From: Dehalococcoidia bacterium
GTDB lineage: Bacteria; Chloroflexota; Dehalococcoidia; Tepidiformales; Tepidiformaceae
NCBI GenBank assembly: GCA_020850615.1
Contig: JADZEI010000085.1
Span: forward strand, 123,040 to 187,039
Length of the DNA stretch: 64,000 bases
Direction of reading: 5' to 3'
Made by a program: the position numbers and the translations under genes. The notes under the pieces were generated by a model. The model ran no database searches. It was not told where the DNA came from and was given only the letters and a program-made list of their open reading frames with translations. The first letter of the stretch is position 1; each line of letters starts with the position of its first letter. Below are positions 17,705 through 25,270 of this stretch, piece by piece.

Positions 17705-19318
17705 ATGCGCAGGGTGGTGCTGGTGGTGGCGGGGCCGTTCGCGGCATTGATGCTGATGGTGGTGTTGCTGGTGGGCCGGGGCGGCGCGAACCAGGCCGAC
17801 GCCGCGACCCTTCCGGCGCTTCCCGCCGGCTGGCCCGCGGGCATCCAGGTAGGCCTGAGCGATAGCCCCGGCGGCGCCGCAGCGATGAAGGCGGCCGCGC
17901 CCTTCGGCTTCCGCTACCAGTACCTCGCCGGCGGCGTGAACACCGGCGGCGGCTGGGCCACCTGGAACACCGGCGGCCAGTTCCCCGTGTACTACATCCA
18001 GGACTCGGTCGCGAACGGCATCGTGCCCGTGTTCACGTACTACATGATCTACCAGTCCAGCCCCGGCAACGCCCAGGGCGAGTGGGACGGCGTCTACAAT
18101 AACCTCCAGAACACCGCGACGATGACCGCTTACTGGAACGACCTGAAGCTGTTCTTCCAGCGCGCGGGCGGCACGGGCGCGTTCACCGTCCTCCATGTCG
18201 AGCCCGACATGTGGGGGTTCATGCAGCAGCGCGCCGGCACCGCCGACAACGCCGCCCTCGTCTCCGCGAAGGTCGCCGCGACGGGCGTGCCGGAGCTGGC
18301 CGGCCTTCCCGATACTGTCGCCGGCTTCGCCCAGGCCGTCGTCCGCCTTCGTGACCAGTACGCGCCGAACGTGAAGCTGGGCTACCACATCAGCGTCTGG
18401 GGCACCGGCGACGACATCCAGTACAGCAACCCTACCGATGCGCGCGTGGACGCCCTCGCGACCCGTGCCGCGAACTTCTACCTCTCGCTCGGGGCCAACT
18501 TCGACGTCGCCTTCGGCGAGTTCACCGACCGGGACGCCGCCTTCAAGCAGTACCAGTACGGCGACGGCGGCGCCTCCTGGTGGGACGCATCGGACTTCGC
18601 CCGGCACGCGCGCTTCCTCGCGAAGTTCACGAGCCTCGCGAACGAGCGGGTCGTGCTCTGGCAGATCCCGCTGGGCAACACGCGCATGAAGGCGATGAAC
18701 AACACCTGGGGGCACTACCAGGACAACCGCGTCGAGTGGTTCTTCGATGACCCGTCGCGCGCGAACCTGGCCGCGTATGCGAACGCCGGCGTGGTCGCGT
18801 TCCTCTACGGCGGCGGTGCCGGGGGCACGAGCTGCGCCTGCGACGGCACGCGCGACGGCGTGACTAACCCCGCGCCTATCAACGGCAACACGCTCGATTC
18901 GTATTCCGCGGACGACGATGGTGGCTTCTTCCGCAGAAAGGTGAAGGACTACTACACGGCCGGAGTCCAGGCCACGACGGGCGGCGGCGGCGCGACCGCC
19001 ACGCCGACAAAGACCCTCTCGACGCCCACGAAGACGGCCACCGCGACACCGAGCAGCACGCCGACGAAGACGGCGACGGCCACGGGTACGCCCACCAAGA
19101 CCGCGACGGCGACCAGCACGCCCACAAAGACGGCCACCGCCGCACCCACGACTGCGACGCCGAAGAAGACGGCCACACCCACGCCCACCACGCGGTCGCG
19201 CCGCACTGCCGGATCGAGCGTGACCACCGCGACCCCGGCGCCGCCAACCGTGGTCGCGACGCCATCGCCCACACCGGCCGGCTCCGGGGTCACGGGCTCC
19301 ACCACGCGGCGGCGGTAG
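17705..19318 (+). CDS. Secreted barrel-like protein with Thr/Pro/Lys repeat tail
   Basis: 537-residue exported protein. The signal peptide is RRVVLVVAGPFAALMLMVVL. The ~400-residue catalytic-looking domain resembles a TIM-barrel glycoside hydrolase or spherulin-like domain: IQVGLSDSPGGAAAMKAA, FTVLHVEPDMWGF (acidic pair after a strand), KLGYHISVWGTGDD, FDVAFGEFTDRDAAF, RVVLWQIPLGNT, GVVAFLYGGGAGG. No family is assigned. The tail (~residues 430-500) is a TPTKTATA repeat followed by TPTPTT and a basic end, presumably a glycosylated stalk. GGAGG lies 8 nt before ATG 17705; GTG 17702 is equivalent. A secreted glycan-active enzyme is plausible but unproven. Confidence 0.75.
   Translation: MRRVVLVVAGPFAALMLMVVLLVGRGGANQADAATLPALPAGWPAGIQVGLSDSPGGAAAMKAAAPFGFRYQYLAGGVNTGGGWATWNTGGQFPVYYIQDSVANGIVPVFTYYMIYQSSPGNAQGEWDGVYNNLQNTATMTAYWNDLKLFFQRAGGTGAFTVLHVEPDMWGFMQQRAGTADNAALVSAKVAATGVPELAGLPDTVAGFAQAVVRLRDQYAPNVKLGYHISVWGTGDDIQYSNPTDARVDALATRAANFYLSLGANFDVAFGEFTDRDAAFKQYQYGDGGASWWDASDFARHARFLAKFTSLANERVVLWQIPLGNTRMKAMNNTWGHYQDNRVEWFFDDPSRANLAAYANAGVVAFLYGGGAGGTSCACDGTRDGVTNPAPINGNTLDSYSADDDGGFFRRKVKDYYTAGVQATTGGGGATATPTKTLSTPTKTATATPSSTPTKTATATGTPTKTATATSTPTKTATAAPTTATPKKTATPTPTTRSRRTAGSSVTTATPAPPTVVATPSPTPAGSGVTGSTTRRR
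19001..19197 (+). repeat. Coding minisatellite for (S/G)TPTKTATAT repeats
   Basis: Imperfect ~30-bp units encode TPTKT with TATAT-type spacers, at least six times near the 3' end of the secreted protein gene. Third positions vary among copies, so the protein sequence rather than the DNA is being conserved. Confidence 0.85.
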
Positions 19319-19327
19319 CCCGCCGGC

Positions 19328-20800
19328 TCACACGGTATCGATGTAGGTCTTCTTCTGAGCCCGCCGGGTGCGCGGGCTCAGTTGCAGTGCGGCGATGATC
19401 CGGTCGCGCGTCTCCGCCGGGTGGATGATGTCGTCGAACGAGAAGTTCTGGCCGGCGCGGACGCCAGACTCGCGCTCGCGGAGCGTGTTCGCGTAGGCAT
19501 CGCGGATGGCGAGCGCCTCCTCGGGCGTCTTCGCGGCGAGGATCTCCTTGCGCTTGGCCAGGTAGGCAGCTCCTTCGAGCGACATGCCGCCGGTTTCGAC
19601 CGTGGGCCAGGCGAGCCGCAGGTCGGGTGGCAGGTGCCCCCAGGAGCCGCGCATCACCAGCGGCCCGAGCCCGTAGGCCTTGCGGATCTGCACGCAGTAG
19701 AGCGGCACCTCGCGGTGCTCGATCGCCGCGAGCGTGCGCACGTGGTGGCGCGCGATCCCGTCGCGCTCCGCCTCCTGGCCGATGTAGAACCCGGGGCTGT
19801 CGATCAGCGAGACGAGCGGGATGCCGTAGGCGTCACACAGCTCGATGAAGCGCGCCATCTTGTCGGATGCGGCGGCGTCGATGGCGCCGACGATGCGGGA
19901 GTTGGGCTGGTTCGCGAAGACGCCCACGGCCCGGCCGCCCATCCGCACGAGGCTCGTGATCAGCGACGGCCCCCAGCCGCGCCGGAGCTCGAGCACGCTG
20001 CCCTCGTCGGCGATGGCGTCGATGACGCGGCGCATGTCGTAGGCGCGGCGCCGGTTCTCCGGGACGATTTCGCCGATGCGCTCTGCGGCGGGCGAGGGGT
20101 CGCCGCCGGGCAGCTCCTGGACGAAGTAAGAGAGATACCGGCGGGCCGCGTCGATCGTCGCCGGCTCGTCGTCGACGAGGATGTCGATATCGCCGCGCGT
20201 CTCGTGGACCTCGACGGCGAGCGAGCTCCCCTCGGACGTGCCGAGCGCCGAGCCGCGCGTGGCGATGACGCACTCGGAGAACATCGCGATCGCGGCGTGC
20301 CCGTCGAGCGCCTCGCCCGAGACGATCGCGATGGACGGGGCCGCGCCCGAGAGCTCGCAGAGGCCATCGAAAAGCCCGATGCGGCCGCTCCCGCCGCCGA
20401 GCCAGAGCCCGATACTGGGGGCCTGGCCCGCCGTCCGGTCGCCCTGCCCATCGGCGAAGCAGACGAACGGCCATCCATGCTCGGCGGCGATGAAGGCGAG
20501 CCGTTCGAGCTTCGCCTGGTTGATCGGCGCCTGGGTGCCGCCGGCGGCCTGCACGTCATAACTCACGACAACAGCCGGCTCGCCGTGGATGCGCGCGGTC
20601 CCGCCGACCAGTCCGTCGGCGGGCACCACTTCGCCTCCGGCGCGGCCCTGCGCGAGCACGCCATACTCCTGGAAGCTACCGGGGTCGCAGATGCGGGCGA
20701 CTCGCTCCCGCGCGGCAAGGCGGCCGTCGCCGGGCGCGACAACGGCTGCGAGCGCTCCGGCTCGCGCGGCCATGATGTCGTCGACGAGCTGCTGTTCCAT
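19328..20800 (-). CDS. Acyl-CoA carboxyltransferase (PccB/AccD-like), downstream paralogue
   Basis: 490-residue carboxyltransferase of the propionyl/methylcrotonyl-CoA carboxylase beta class. The N-half crotonase-like domain has AAGGTQAPINQAKLERL and SGEALDGHAAIAMFSECVIA. The C-half has GRAVGVFANQP, DAAASDKMARFIELCDAYG, VSLIDSPGFYIG and KAYGLGPLVMRG, with the oxyanion Gly-Gly/Ala-Gly elements of both halves. The region MSLEGAAYLAKRKEI is intact. The ATG at 20800 directly follows the upstream paralogue's stop at 20803, so the two are co-transcribed. No biotin carboxylase or biotin carrier gene is nearby. Confidence 0.9.
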   Translation of the reverse strand: MEQQLVDDIMAARAGALAAVVAPGDGRLAARERVARICDPGSFQEYGVLAQGRAGGEVVPADGLVGGTARIHGEPAVVVSYDVQAAGGTQAPINQAKLERLAFIAAEHGWPFVCFADGQGDRTAGQAPSIGLWLGGGSGRIGLFDGLCELSGAAPSIAIVSGEALDGHAAIAMFSECVIATRGSALGTSEGSSLAVEVHETRGDIDILVDDEPATIDAARRYLSYFVQELPGGDPSPAAERIGEIVPENRRRAYDMRRVIDAIADEGSVLELRRGWGPSLITSLVRMGGRAVGVFANQPNSRIVGAIDAAASDKMARFIELCDAYGIPLVSLIDSPGFYIGQEAERDGIARHHVRTLAAIEHREVPLYCVQIRKAYGLGPLVMRGSWGHLPPDLRLAWPTVETGGMSLEGAAYLAKRKEILAAKTPEEALAIRDAYANTLRERESGVRAGQNFSFDDIIHPAETRDRIIAALQLSPRTRRAQKKTYIDTV

Positions 20801-20802
20801 GG

Positions 20803-22212
20803 CTACCACGAATCCCGGGGGCGCGGCTTGGGGCCGGGCGGGATGGTGCGGGGCAGCAGGCGCAGCATCGCCACGATCTTGTCCCGCGTCTCCGCCGGGT
20901 CAACCACGTCGTCGAAGCCCTGCGAGTAGCGGTCGCGGACGCCGACTTCGGCGGTTGGCCAGGCGAGCCGGAGCTGCGGGAGCGTGTGCGCGCTGCCGAT
21001 GCCGCTCATCGCCGCCGCCGCGAGCCCGTAGGCGCGGCCAATCTGCACCGAGAACAGCGGCACCGACCGGTGGTGCAGCGCGCGCACGGGGCGGGCGTGG
21101 TGCCGTGAGACCCCGGGCTGGGGCGTACCATCGGCGCCTCGGACCGTCGTGCCCGGCGTGTCGACCAGCGAGACGAGCGGGATGCCCTGGCTGTCGCACT
21201 GCTGCACGAACCGCGCGATCTTGCCCGCGCCGTCCTCGTCGATGGCGCCGCCGTTGGGCGCGGCCGGCTGGTTGGCGATGACGCCGACGGCGCGGCCGCC
21301 CATCCGCGCGAACCCCGTGATCAGCGCGGCGGCGTAGTTCGGCCGCAGCTCGAAGAACGAATCGCGGTCCACCAGCGCCTCGATGGCGGCGTGCATGTCG
21401 TACGGCGTGCTGTCGCCGGGCACCGTCTCGCGGATGTGCGCCGCGGCGGGCGATGGTTCGCCCGAAGTCTCGTCGTAGTAGCAGGCGAGCAGCCGCTTCG
21501 CCGCCGCCAGCGCCTGCGGCTCGTCGTCGACGAGAAGGTCGATGCCGCCCGTGCGCTCGTGCATCTCGACGGGCGCCAGCTCGGTCGGCGTGAGCTTGAT
21601 GTTGAACGCGGCCTCGACCATCGGCGGGCCGCCCATGCCGATCGACGACCCGCGTGTCGTGATGATCGCGTCGCAGAAGGCGGCGAGCGTCGCGTGCCCC
21701 GCGAACGAGGGCCCGGAGACGACGGCGATCAGCGGCACCCACCCGGCGAGCGCAGCCAGGCCTTCGAAGAAGCCGGTGCCGCCGGGGTAGCGGCCCTGCA
21801 GCCGCGCGAACTTCGCCCCCGTGCCTTCGAGCGACTGCGCCCGGCTGCCGCCGCCGTCGACGAACAGCACCACCGGCCAGCGGTTCTGCTGCGCCAGGCC
21901 GAACAGCCGCGCGAGGTAGCCGGCGCCGTACCCGCCGCCGCGGTCCGAGTAGTCCGTGGACGAGGTGATGACCGGTCGGCCGTCCACGGTGCCGATGAAA
22001 TCGACGCCGCCGAGCGTGTGCACCCAGCCCCACTCGGCCTTGCCCTGGAGCACGCCGAGCTCGATCGCCGAGCCCGGGTCGAGCAGCGCCGCGACCCGCT
22101 CGCGCGCGGTCAGGTGGCCGCTGGCGTGGACCTTCGCGACCGCGTCCGGGCGGCCGGGGTCGTAGGCACGCCCGCGCGCTTCGTAGAGCTGGTCGATGAC
22201 GTCCTGTTCCAC
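20803..22212 (-). CDS. Acyl-CoA carboxyltransferase (PccB/AccD-like), upstream paralogue with C-terminal deletion
   Basis: 469-residue homologue of the next gene. The N-half is VHTLGGVDFIGTVDGRPV and VVSGPSFAGHATLAAFCDAI; the C-half is GRAVGVIANQPAAPNGGAID, VSLVDTPGTTVRGADG and GRAYGLAAAAMSG. Relative to its partner it lacks ~40 residues just before the last helix (the SLEGA...RKE segment is replaced by a short VGVRDRYSQ). It may be a non-equivalent subunit of a mixed hexamer. The GTG at 22212 is chosen for AAGGA at 5 nt; a TTG at 22242 would add ten Pro/Arg-rich residues. Confidence 0.87.
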   Translation of the reverse strand: MEQDVIDQLYEARGRAYDPGRPDAVAKVHASGHLTARERVAALLDPGSAIELGVLQGKAEWGWVHTLGGVDFIGTVDGRPVITSSTDYSDRGGGYGAGYLARLFGLAQQNRWPVVLFVDGGGSRAQSLEGTGAKFARLQGRYPGGTGFFEGLAALAGWVPLIAVVSGPSFAGHATLAAFCDAIITTRGSSIGMGGPPMVEAAFNIKLTPTELAPVEMHERTGGIDLLVDDEPQALAAAKRLLACYYDETSGEPSPAAAHIRETVPGDSTPYDMHAAIEALVDRDSFFELRPNYAAALITGFARMGGRAVGVIANQPAAPNGGAIDEDGAGKIARFVQQCDSQGIPLVSLVDTPGTTVRGADGTPQPGVSRHHARPVRALHHRSVPLFSVQIGRAYGLAAAAMSGIGSAHTLPQLRLAWPTAEVGVRDRYSQGFDDVVDPAETRDKIVAMLRLLPRTIPPGPKPRPRDSW

Positions 22213-22292
22213 GCGATCCTTCCGCGGCGGCGGCGCTGGCAACCGCCGTGGCCTGTTCTACAGAAGCGGCGCGTACCGCGCGAGCGGCCGGC

Positions 22293-23324
22293 TCAGCTGA
22301 TGAGCTGGACCATGCGCTCGACGCGCTCGGGGACGGATTCCTTCATGCGCGCGCCCTGCGGGTTCGTGACGTTCCCTTCGAGGTAGCGCATGTAGATCCC
22401 CTCGCCGATGACGGTCCCCTTGAACATCGCGAGCAGCCGGTAGAAGCGCATGTCCCGGATCGAGCGGCCGCTCTTCTGGGCGTACATCTCGGCGAGCTCG
22501 TCCTGGTCCGGGAAGCCCTCGCGGGTGGTGACCGGCTGGAGCGCGGCCTCCTCGCCCGTCGCGTTCCGGTCGCCCCAGCCCGACTGCAGCCAGCCGACAT
22601 CGGCGAGCGGGTCGCCGATCGTGGCGAGCTCCCAGTCGAGGATCGCGAGCAGCTTCGGCTCCTTGAGGTCGTAGAGGACGTTGTCCATCTTGTAGTCGCC
22701 GTGGGCGATCGTGGCCTCGGTCTCGGTGGGCATGTGGTCGTGGAGCCACTGGCTCACGCGGTCCAGGCCCGGGATCTCGCGGGTGCGGGCGCGGGTGAGC
22801 TCCCACTGGGTCTGCCAGCGCTTGAGCTGCCGCTCGGCATAGCTGCCCGGAGGCGCCGTTAGCCCGGCCGCCTTCCAGTCCACCGCGTGGACCTCGACGA
22901 GGGCGTCGATGATCTCCTCGGCCATCTTGCTGCGCCCGGCGGGGTTGTCGTAGGGCTCCGGGATGCGGTCGCGGATCTCGGTGCCGATGACGCGCTCCAT
23001 CACGTAGAAGGGCGCGCCGATGACGTCGTTGTCGGTGCAGTGCGCGATTGGCTGCGGCACGCGCGCCTTGCCGTAGAGCGCGGAGATGAACCGGAATTCG
23101 CGCCCGACATCGTGGGCGGAGGGCAGCAGGTTGCCGGTTGGCGGCCGCCGCAGGACGAGCTTCTGGTCGCCGCGCTCGACGAAGAGCGTGACGTTCGAGT
23201 AGCCGGCCGTGTGCTTCTTGACCGCGATCGGGGTCGCCGGGCCGCCGATCTGTTCGTTGAGGTACTGCTCCAGCCGGGGCACGTTCACGAGTGCGTCGAG
23301 TGGTTGTTCCGTTGCGTCTGACAT
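22293..23324 (-). CDS. APH-fold phosphotransferase family protein (second copy)
   Basis: 343-residue relative of the 14937-15953 protein. Nucleotide-site region TAGYSNVTLFVERGDQKLVL; Brenner motif IAHGDYKMDNVLYD; metal motif LDWELATIGDPLADVGW. ACAD10/11 kinase-like members phosphorylate hydroxyacyl-CoA intermediates. It lies 80 bp downstream of the start of the carboxyltransferase pair on the same strand, hence probably the first gene of that operon. A TATGGT -10-like box lies about 60 bp upstream. Confidence 0.83.
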   Translation of the reverse strand: MSDATEQPLDALVNVPRLEQYLNEQIGGPATPIAVKKHTAGYSNVTLFVERGDQKLVLRRPPTGNLLPSAHDVGREFRFISALYGKARVPQPIAHCTDNDVIGAPFYVMERVIGTEIRDRIPEPYDNPAGRSKMAEEIIDALVEVHAVDWKAAGLTAPPGSYAERQLKRWQTQWELTRARTREIPGLDRVSQWLHDHMPTETEATIAHGDYKMDNVLYDLKEPKLLAILDWELATIGDPLADVGWLQSGWGDRNATGEEAALQPVTTREGFPDQDELAEMYAQKSGRSIRDMRFYRLLAMFKGTVIGEGIYMRYLEGNVTNPQGARMKESVPERVERMVQLIS

Positions 23325-23449
23325 GTTCGGCCCCCGCTGGGAAGTGCTGCGCGGCGCTCCGCCCGCGCGCAACCCCGCACCATACGGCACGGCGAATCCA
23401 GCGGGTACTCCTCGGCGCGGGTTGTCCCGGTTCGCCTTGTCCGGGGCGC

Positions 23450-23477
23450 ATGACGGCAACGGCGCGCGGACTAGAAT
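23450..23477 (+). promoter_or_regulatory. Predicted sigma-70-type promoter for the AhpD-like gene
   Basis: ATGACG (23450-23455), 16-nt spacer, TAGAAT (23472-23477), 45 nt before the ATG. The -35 is a partial match; the -10 is good. Confidence 0.45.
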
Positions 23478-23522
23478 GCCGCCTGTACCGCGCGATACTC
23501 CGCGCCCCCGAACGGAGGACGA

Positions 23523-24104
23523 ATGCCCCGCATCCACCCCCTCACCGCCGCCGAGGCCAACCCCGAAAGCGCGCGCCTGCTCGAAAGCCTCGCTGCGCAC
23601 CGCGCCGATGTGCACCCGCTGCTCGAAATCATGGCCCACAGCCGCTCCTGCTTCCGGCCGTTCCTCCGCCTGCCCGACGCGATCATCCGCTTTTCCGCGC
23701 TGGACCCGAAGCTGCGCGAGATCGCGGTCATGCGCCTCGCCCAGCGCATGGACAGCGAGTACGAGTGGGAGCTGCACGAGCGCTACGCCGTCGCAGCGGG
23801 GCTCGATGCGGCCGAGCTCGCCCAGCTCCGGGCCGGGACCGCCGACGCCACCGAGTTCACGCCGCTCGAGCTCGCGGTCGTCCGCCTGGCAGACGAAGCG
23901 CTCGCGGGGAAGGTCACCGATGCTACCTTCGCGGAGGTGCGCGCCGGGATGGACGACGAGCAGGCGGTCGAGCTTGCACTCGCGCTCGCGTGGTGGGCCG
24001 GGCTCGTCCCCGTGCTGAACGAAGTGCTCGGCATCGCGCTCGATGGCTACGTGGCCCGCAAGGACGAGCCCTCGCATCGCGCCGGGCCGCGCGCCGGCCT
24101 ATAG
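23523..24104 (+). CDS. Carboxymuconolactone decarboxylase/AhpD-like protein
   Basis: 193-residue helical protein of the CMD/AhpD fold: LDPKLREIAVMRLAQRMDSE, YEWELHERYAVAAGLDAAEL (Glu-x3-His of the family), then ELAVVRLADEALAGKVTDA. The AhpD Cys-x2-Cys redox pair is absent, so it is not an alkylhydroperoxidase. CMD-like lyase or 4-carboxymuconolactone-type activity is possible. GGAGGACGA precedes the ATG. The next gene follows after 16 bp but has its own -10 box. Confidence 0.8.
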   Translation: MPRIHPLTAAEANPESARLLESLAAHRADVHPLLEIMAHSRSCFRPFLRLPDAIIRFSALDPKLREIAVMRLAQRMDSEYEWELHERYAVAAGLDAAELAQLRAGTADATEFTPLELAVVRLADEALAGKVTDATFAEVRAGMDDEQAVELALALAWWAGLVPVLNEVLGIALDGYVARKDEPSHRAGPRAGL

Positions 24105-24108
24105 GCGG

Positions 24109-24114
24109 TAGCGT
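24109..24114 (+). promoter_or_regulatory. -10 box (TAGCGT) of a leaderless gene
   Basis: TAGCGT lies 6 nt before ATG 24121, inside a 16-bp intergenic gap after the AhpD-like gene. No Shine-Dalgarno is present. Confidence 0.5.
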
Positions 24115-24120
24115 GCGCGT

Positions 24121-25269
24121 ATGACCGCCGGACACCCCGCCCCGCGCACCTCCGCGGAGGTCATCGCTGTTCTCGATGCCGCCGCGCCGCTGATCCGTCA
24201 GCACGCCGCCGCCCAGGAGCGCGCCCACCGGATCGCGCCCGAGGTCGTGGAGGCGCTCCACGCGGCCCGGCTGCTGCGCCTCTGGCTGCCGGCGGAGCTG
24301 GACGGCGACGACCTCGACCTGCCCGGCGCGCTTGCGGTCTTCGAAGCCGCATCCCGCATCGATGGCGCGACCGGCTGGGCGGTGACGATCGGCACAGGCG
24401 GCAACGTCTTCGCGGGGTTCCTGGCGCCGGACGTCGCCGCCGAGGTGTTCGGCCCGCCGGACGCGGTGATCGCGGGCTCCGGTAAGCCATCGGGCACCGC
24501 GCGGCCGGAGGGCGATGCGTACCGCGTCTCCGGGCGGTGGGGCTACGCCTCGGGCGCGCACTACGCCACCTGGTTCACGGCGAACTGCGTGGTCGAAGGC
24601 GCGACGGCCCCGGACGGCGGGCCGCTCATCCGGGCGATTGCGATGCCCGCGGCGGCGATCACGCTCGAGGACGACTGGGACGCGTTCGGCATGGCGGGCA
24701 CGGGCAGCGTGACCTTCGCGGTCAGCGAACTGCGCGTGCCGCGGTCGCATTCGTTCTCGCTGTTCGAAGGGCCGCCCGTGTTGCCGTCGCCCATCTACCG
24801 GTTCCCGTTCGCCGGCGTCGCGGAGCTCTCGTTCGGCGCGGTCGCGCTGGGCACGGCGCGGCACGCCATCGAGGCGTTCGTCGAGCTTGCCGCGGCGCGC
24901 CCGGGCCCCGCCGAAGGGCCGAGCCGGCTCGATGAGCCGGCCACCCGCATCCGCCTCGCCGAAGCGGAGGCGGCGCTGCGCTCGGCGCGGTCGTGGTTCT
25001 TCGAGACGGCAGGTGCGGCCTGGGCCGAGTTCACCGCCGTCGGCGCGCTGACCCCGCAGGCGGAAGCGGCCGTGACGCTCGCGAGCGTGCATGCGGCGCA
25101 GTCGGCGGTGCGGGCCGCGGACTTGCTCTACGGCGTGGCCGGCACGAGCCCGGTGCTCGCGCGGTCCGGGTTCGGGCGCGCGTGGCGGGACACGCACGTC
25201 GTCTCGCAGCACGTCATGCTCTCGCCGCAGGCGTACGACCGGCTCGGCGGAGTGCTCGCCGGGCGCTGA
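24121..25269 (+). CDS. Acyl-CoA dehydrogenase-fold flavoprotein, group D monooxygenase-like
   Basis: 382 residues with the three-part ACAD fold. The N-terminal helices are followed by a beta-domain (ASRIDGATGWAVTIGTGGNV; YRVSGRWGYASGAHYATWFT; WDAFGMAGTGSVTFAVSELR) and C-terminal helices. SGRWGYASG and GMAGTGS are shared with HsaA/HpaB-type FMNH2-dependent hydroxylases and with DszC. The catalytic Glu of true acyl-CoA dehydrogenases is not evident. It is expected to hydroxylate an aromatic or other substrate using reduced flavin from a partner reductase, which is not seen here. A one-component dehydrogenase role remains possible. Confidence 0.78.
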   Translation: MTAGHPAPRTSAEVIAVLDAAAPLIRQHAAAQERAHRIAPEVVEALHAARLLRLWLPAELDGDDLDLPGALAVFEAASRIDGATGWAVTIGTGGNVFAGFLAPDVAAEVFGPPDAVIAGSGKPSGTARPEGDAYRVSGRWGYASGAHYATWFTANCVVEGATAPDGGPLIRAIAMPAAAITLEDDWDAFGMAGTGSVTFAVSELRVPRSHSFSLFEGPPVLPSPIYRFPFAGVAELSFGAVALGTARHAIEAFVELAAARPGPAEGPSRLDEPATRIRLAEAEAALRSARSWFFETAGAAWAEFTAVGALTPQAEAAVTLASVHAAQSAVRAADLLYGVAGTSPVLARSGFGRAWRDTHVVSQHVMLSPQAYDRLGGVLAGR

Positions 25270-25270
25270 G

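Noticed and set aside
19001..19197. CRISPR or transposon repeat
   Set aside because: The repeats are in frame and encode TPTK units; third-base variation shows protein-level repetition.
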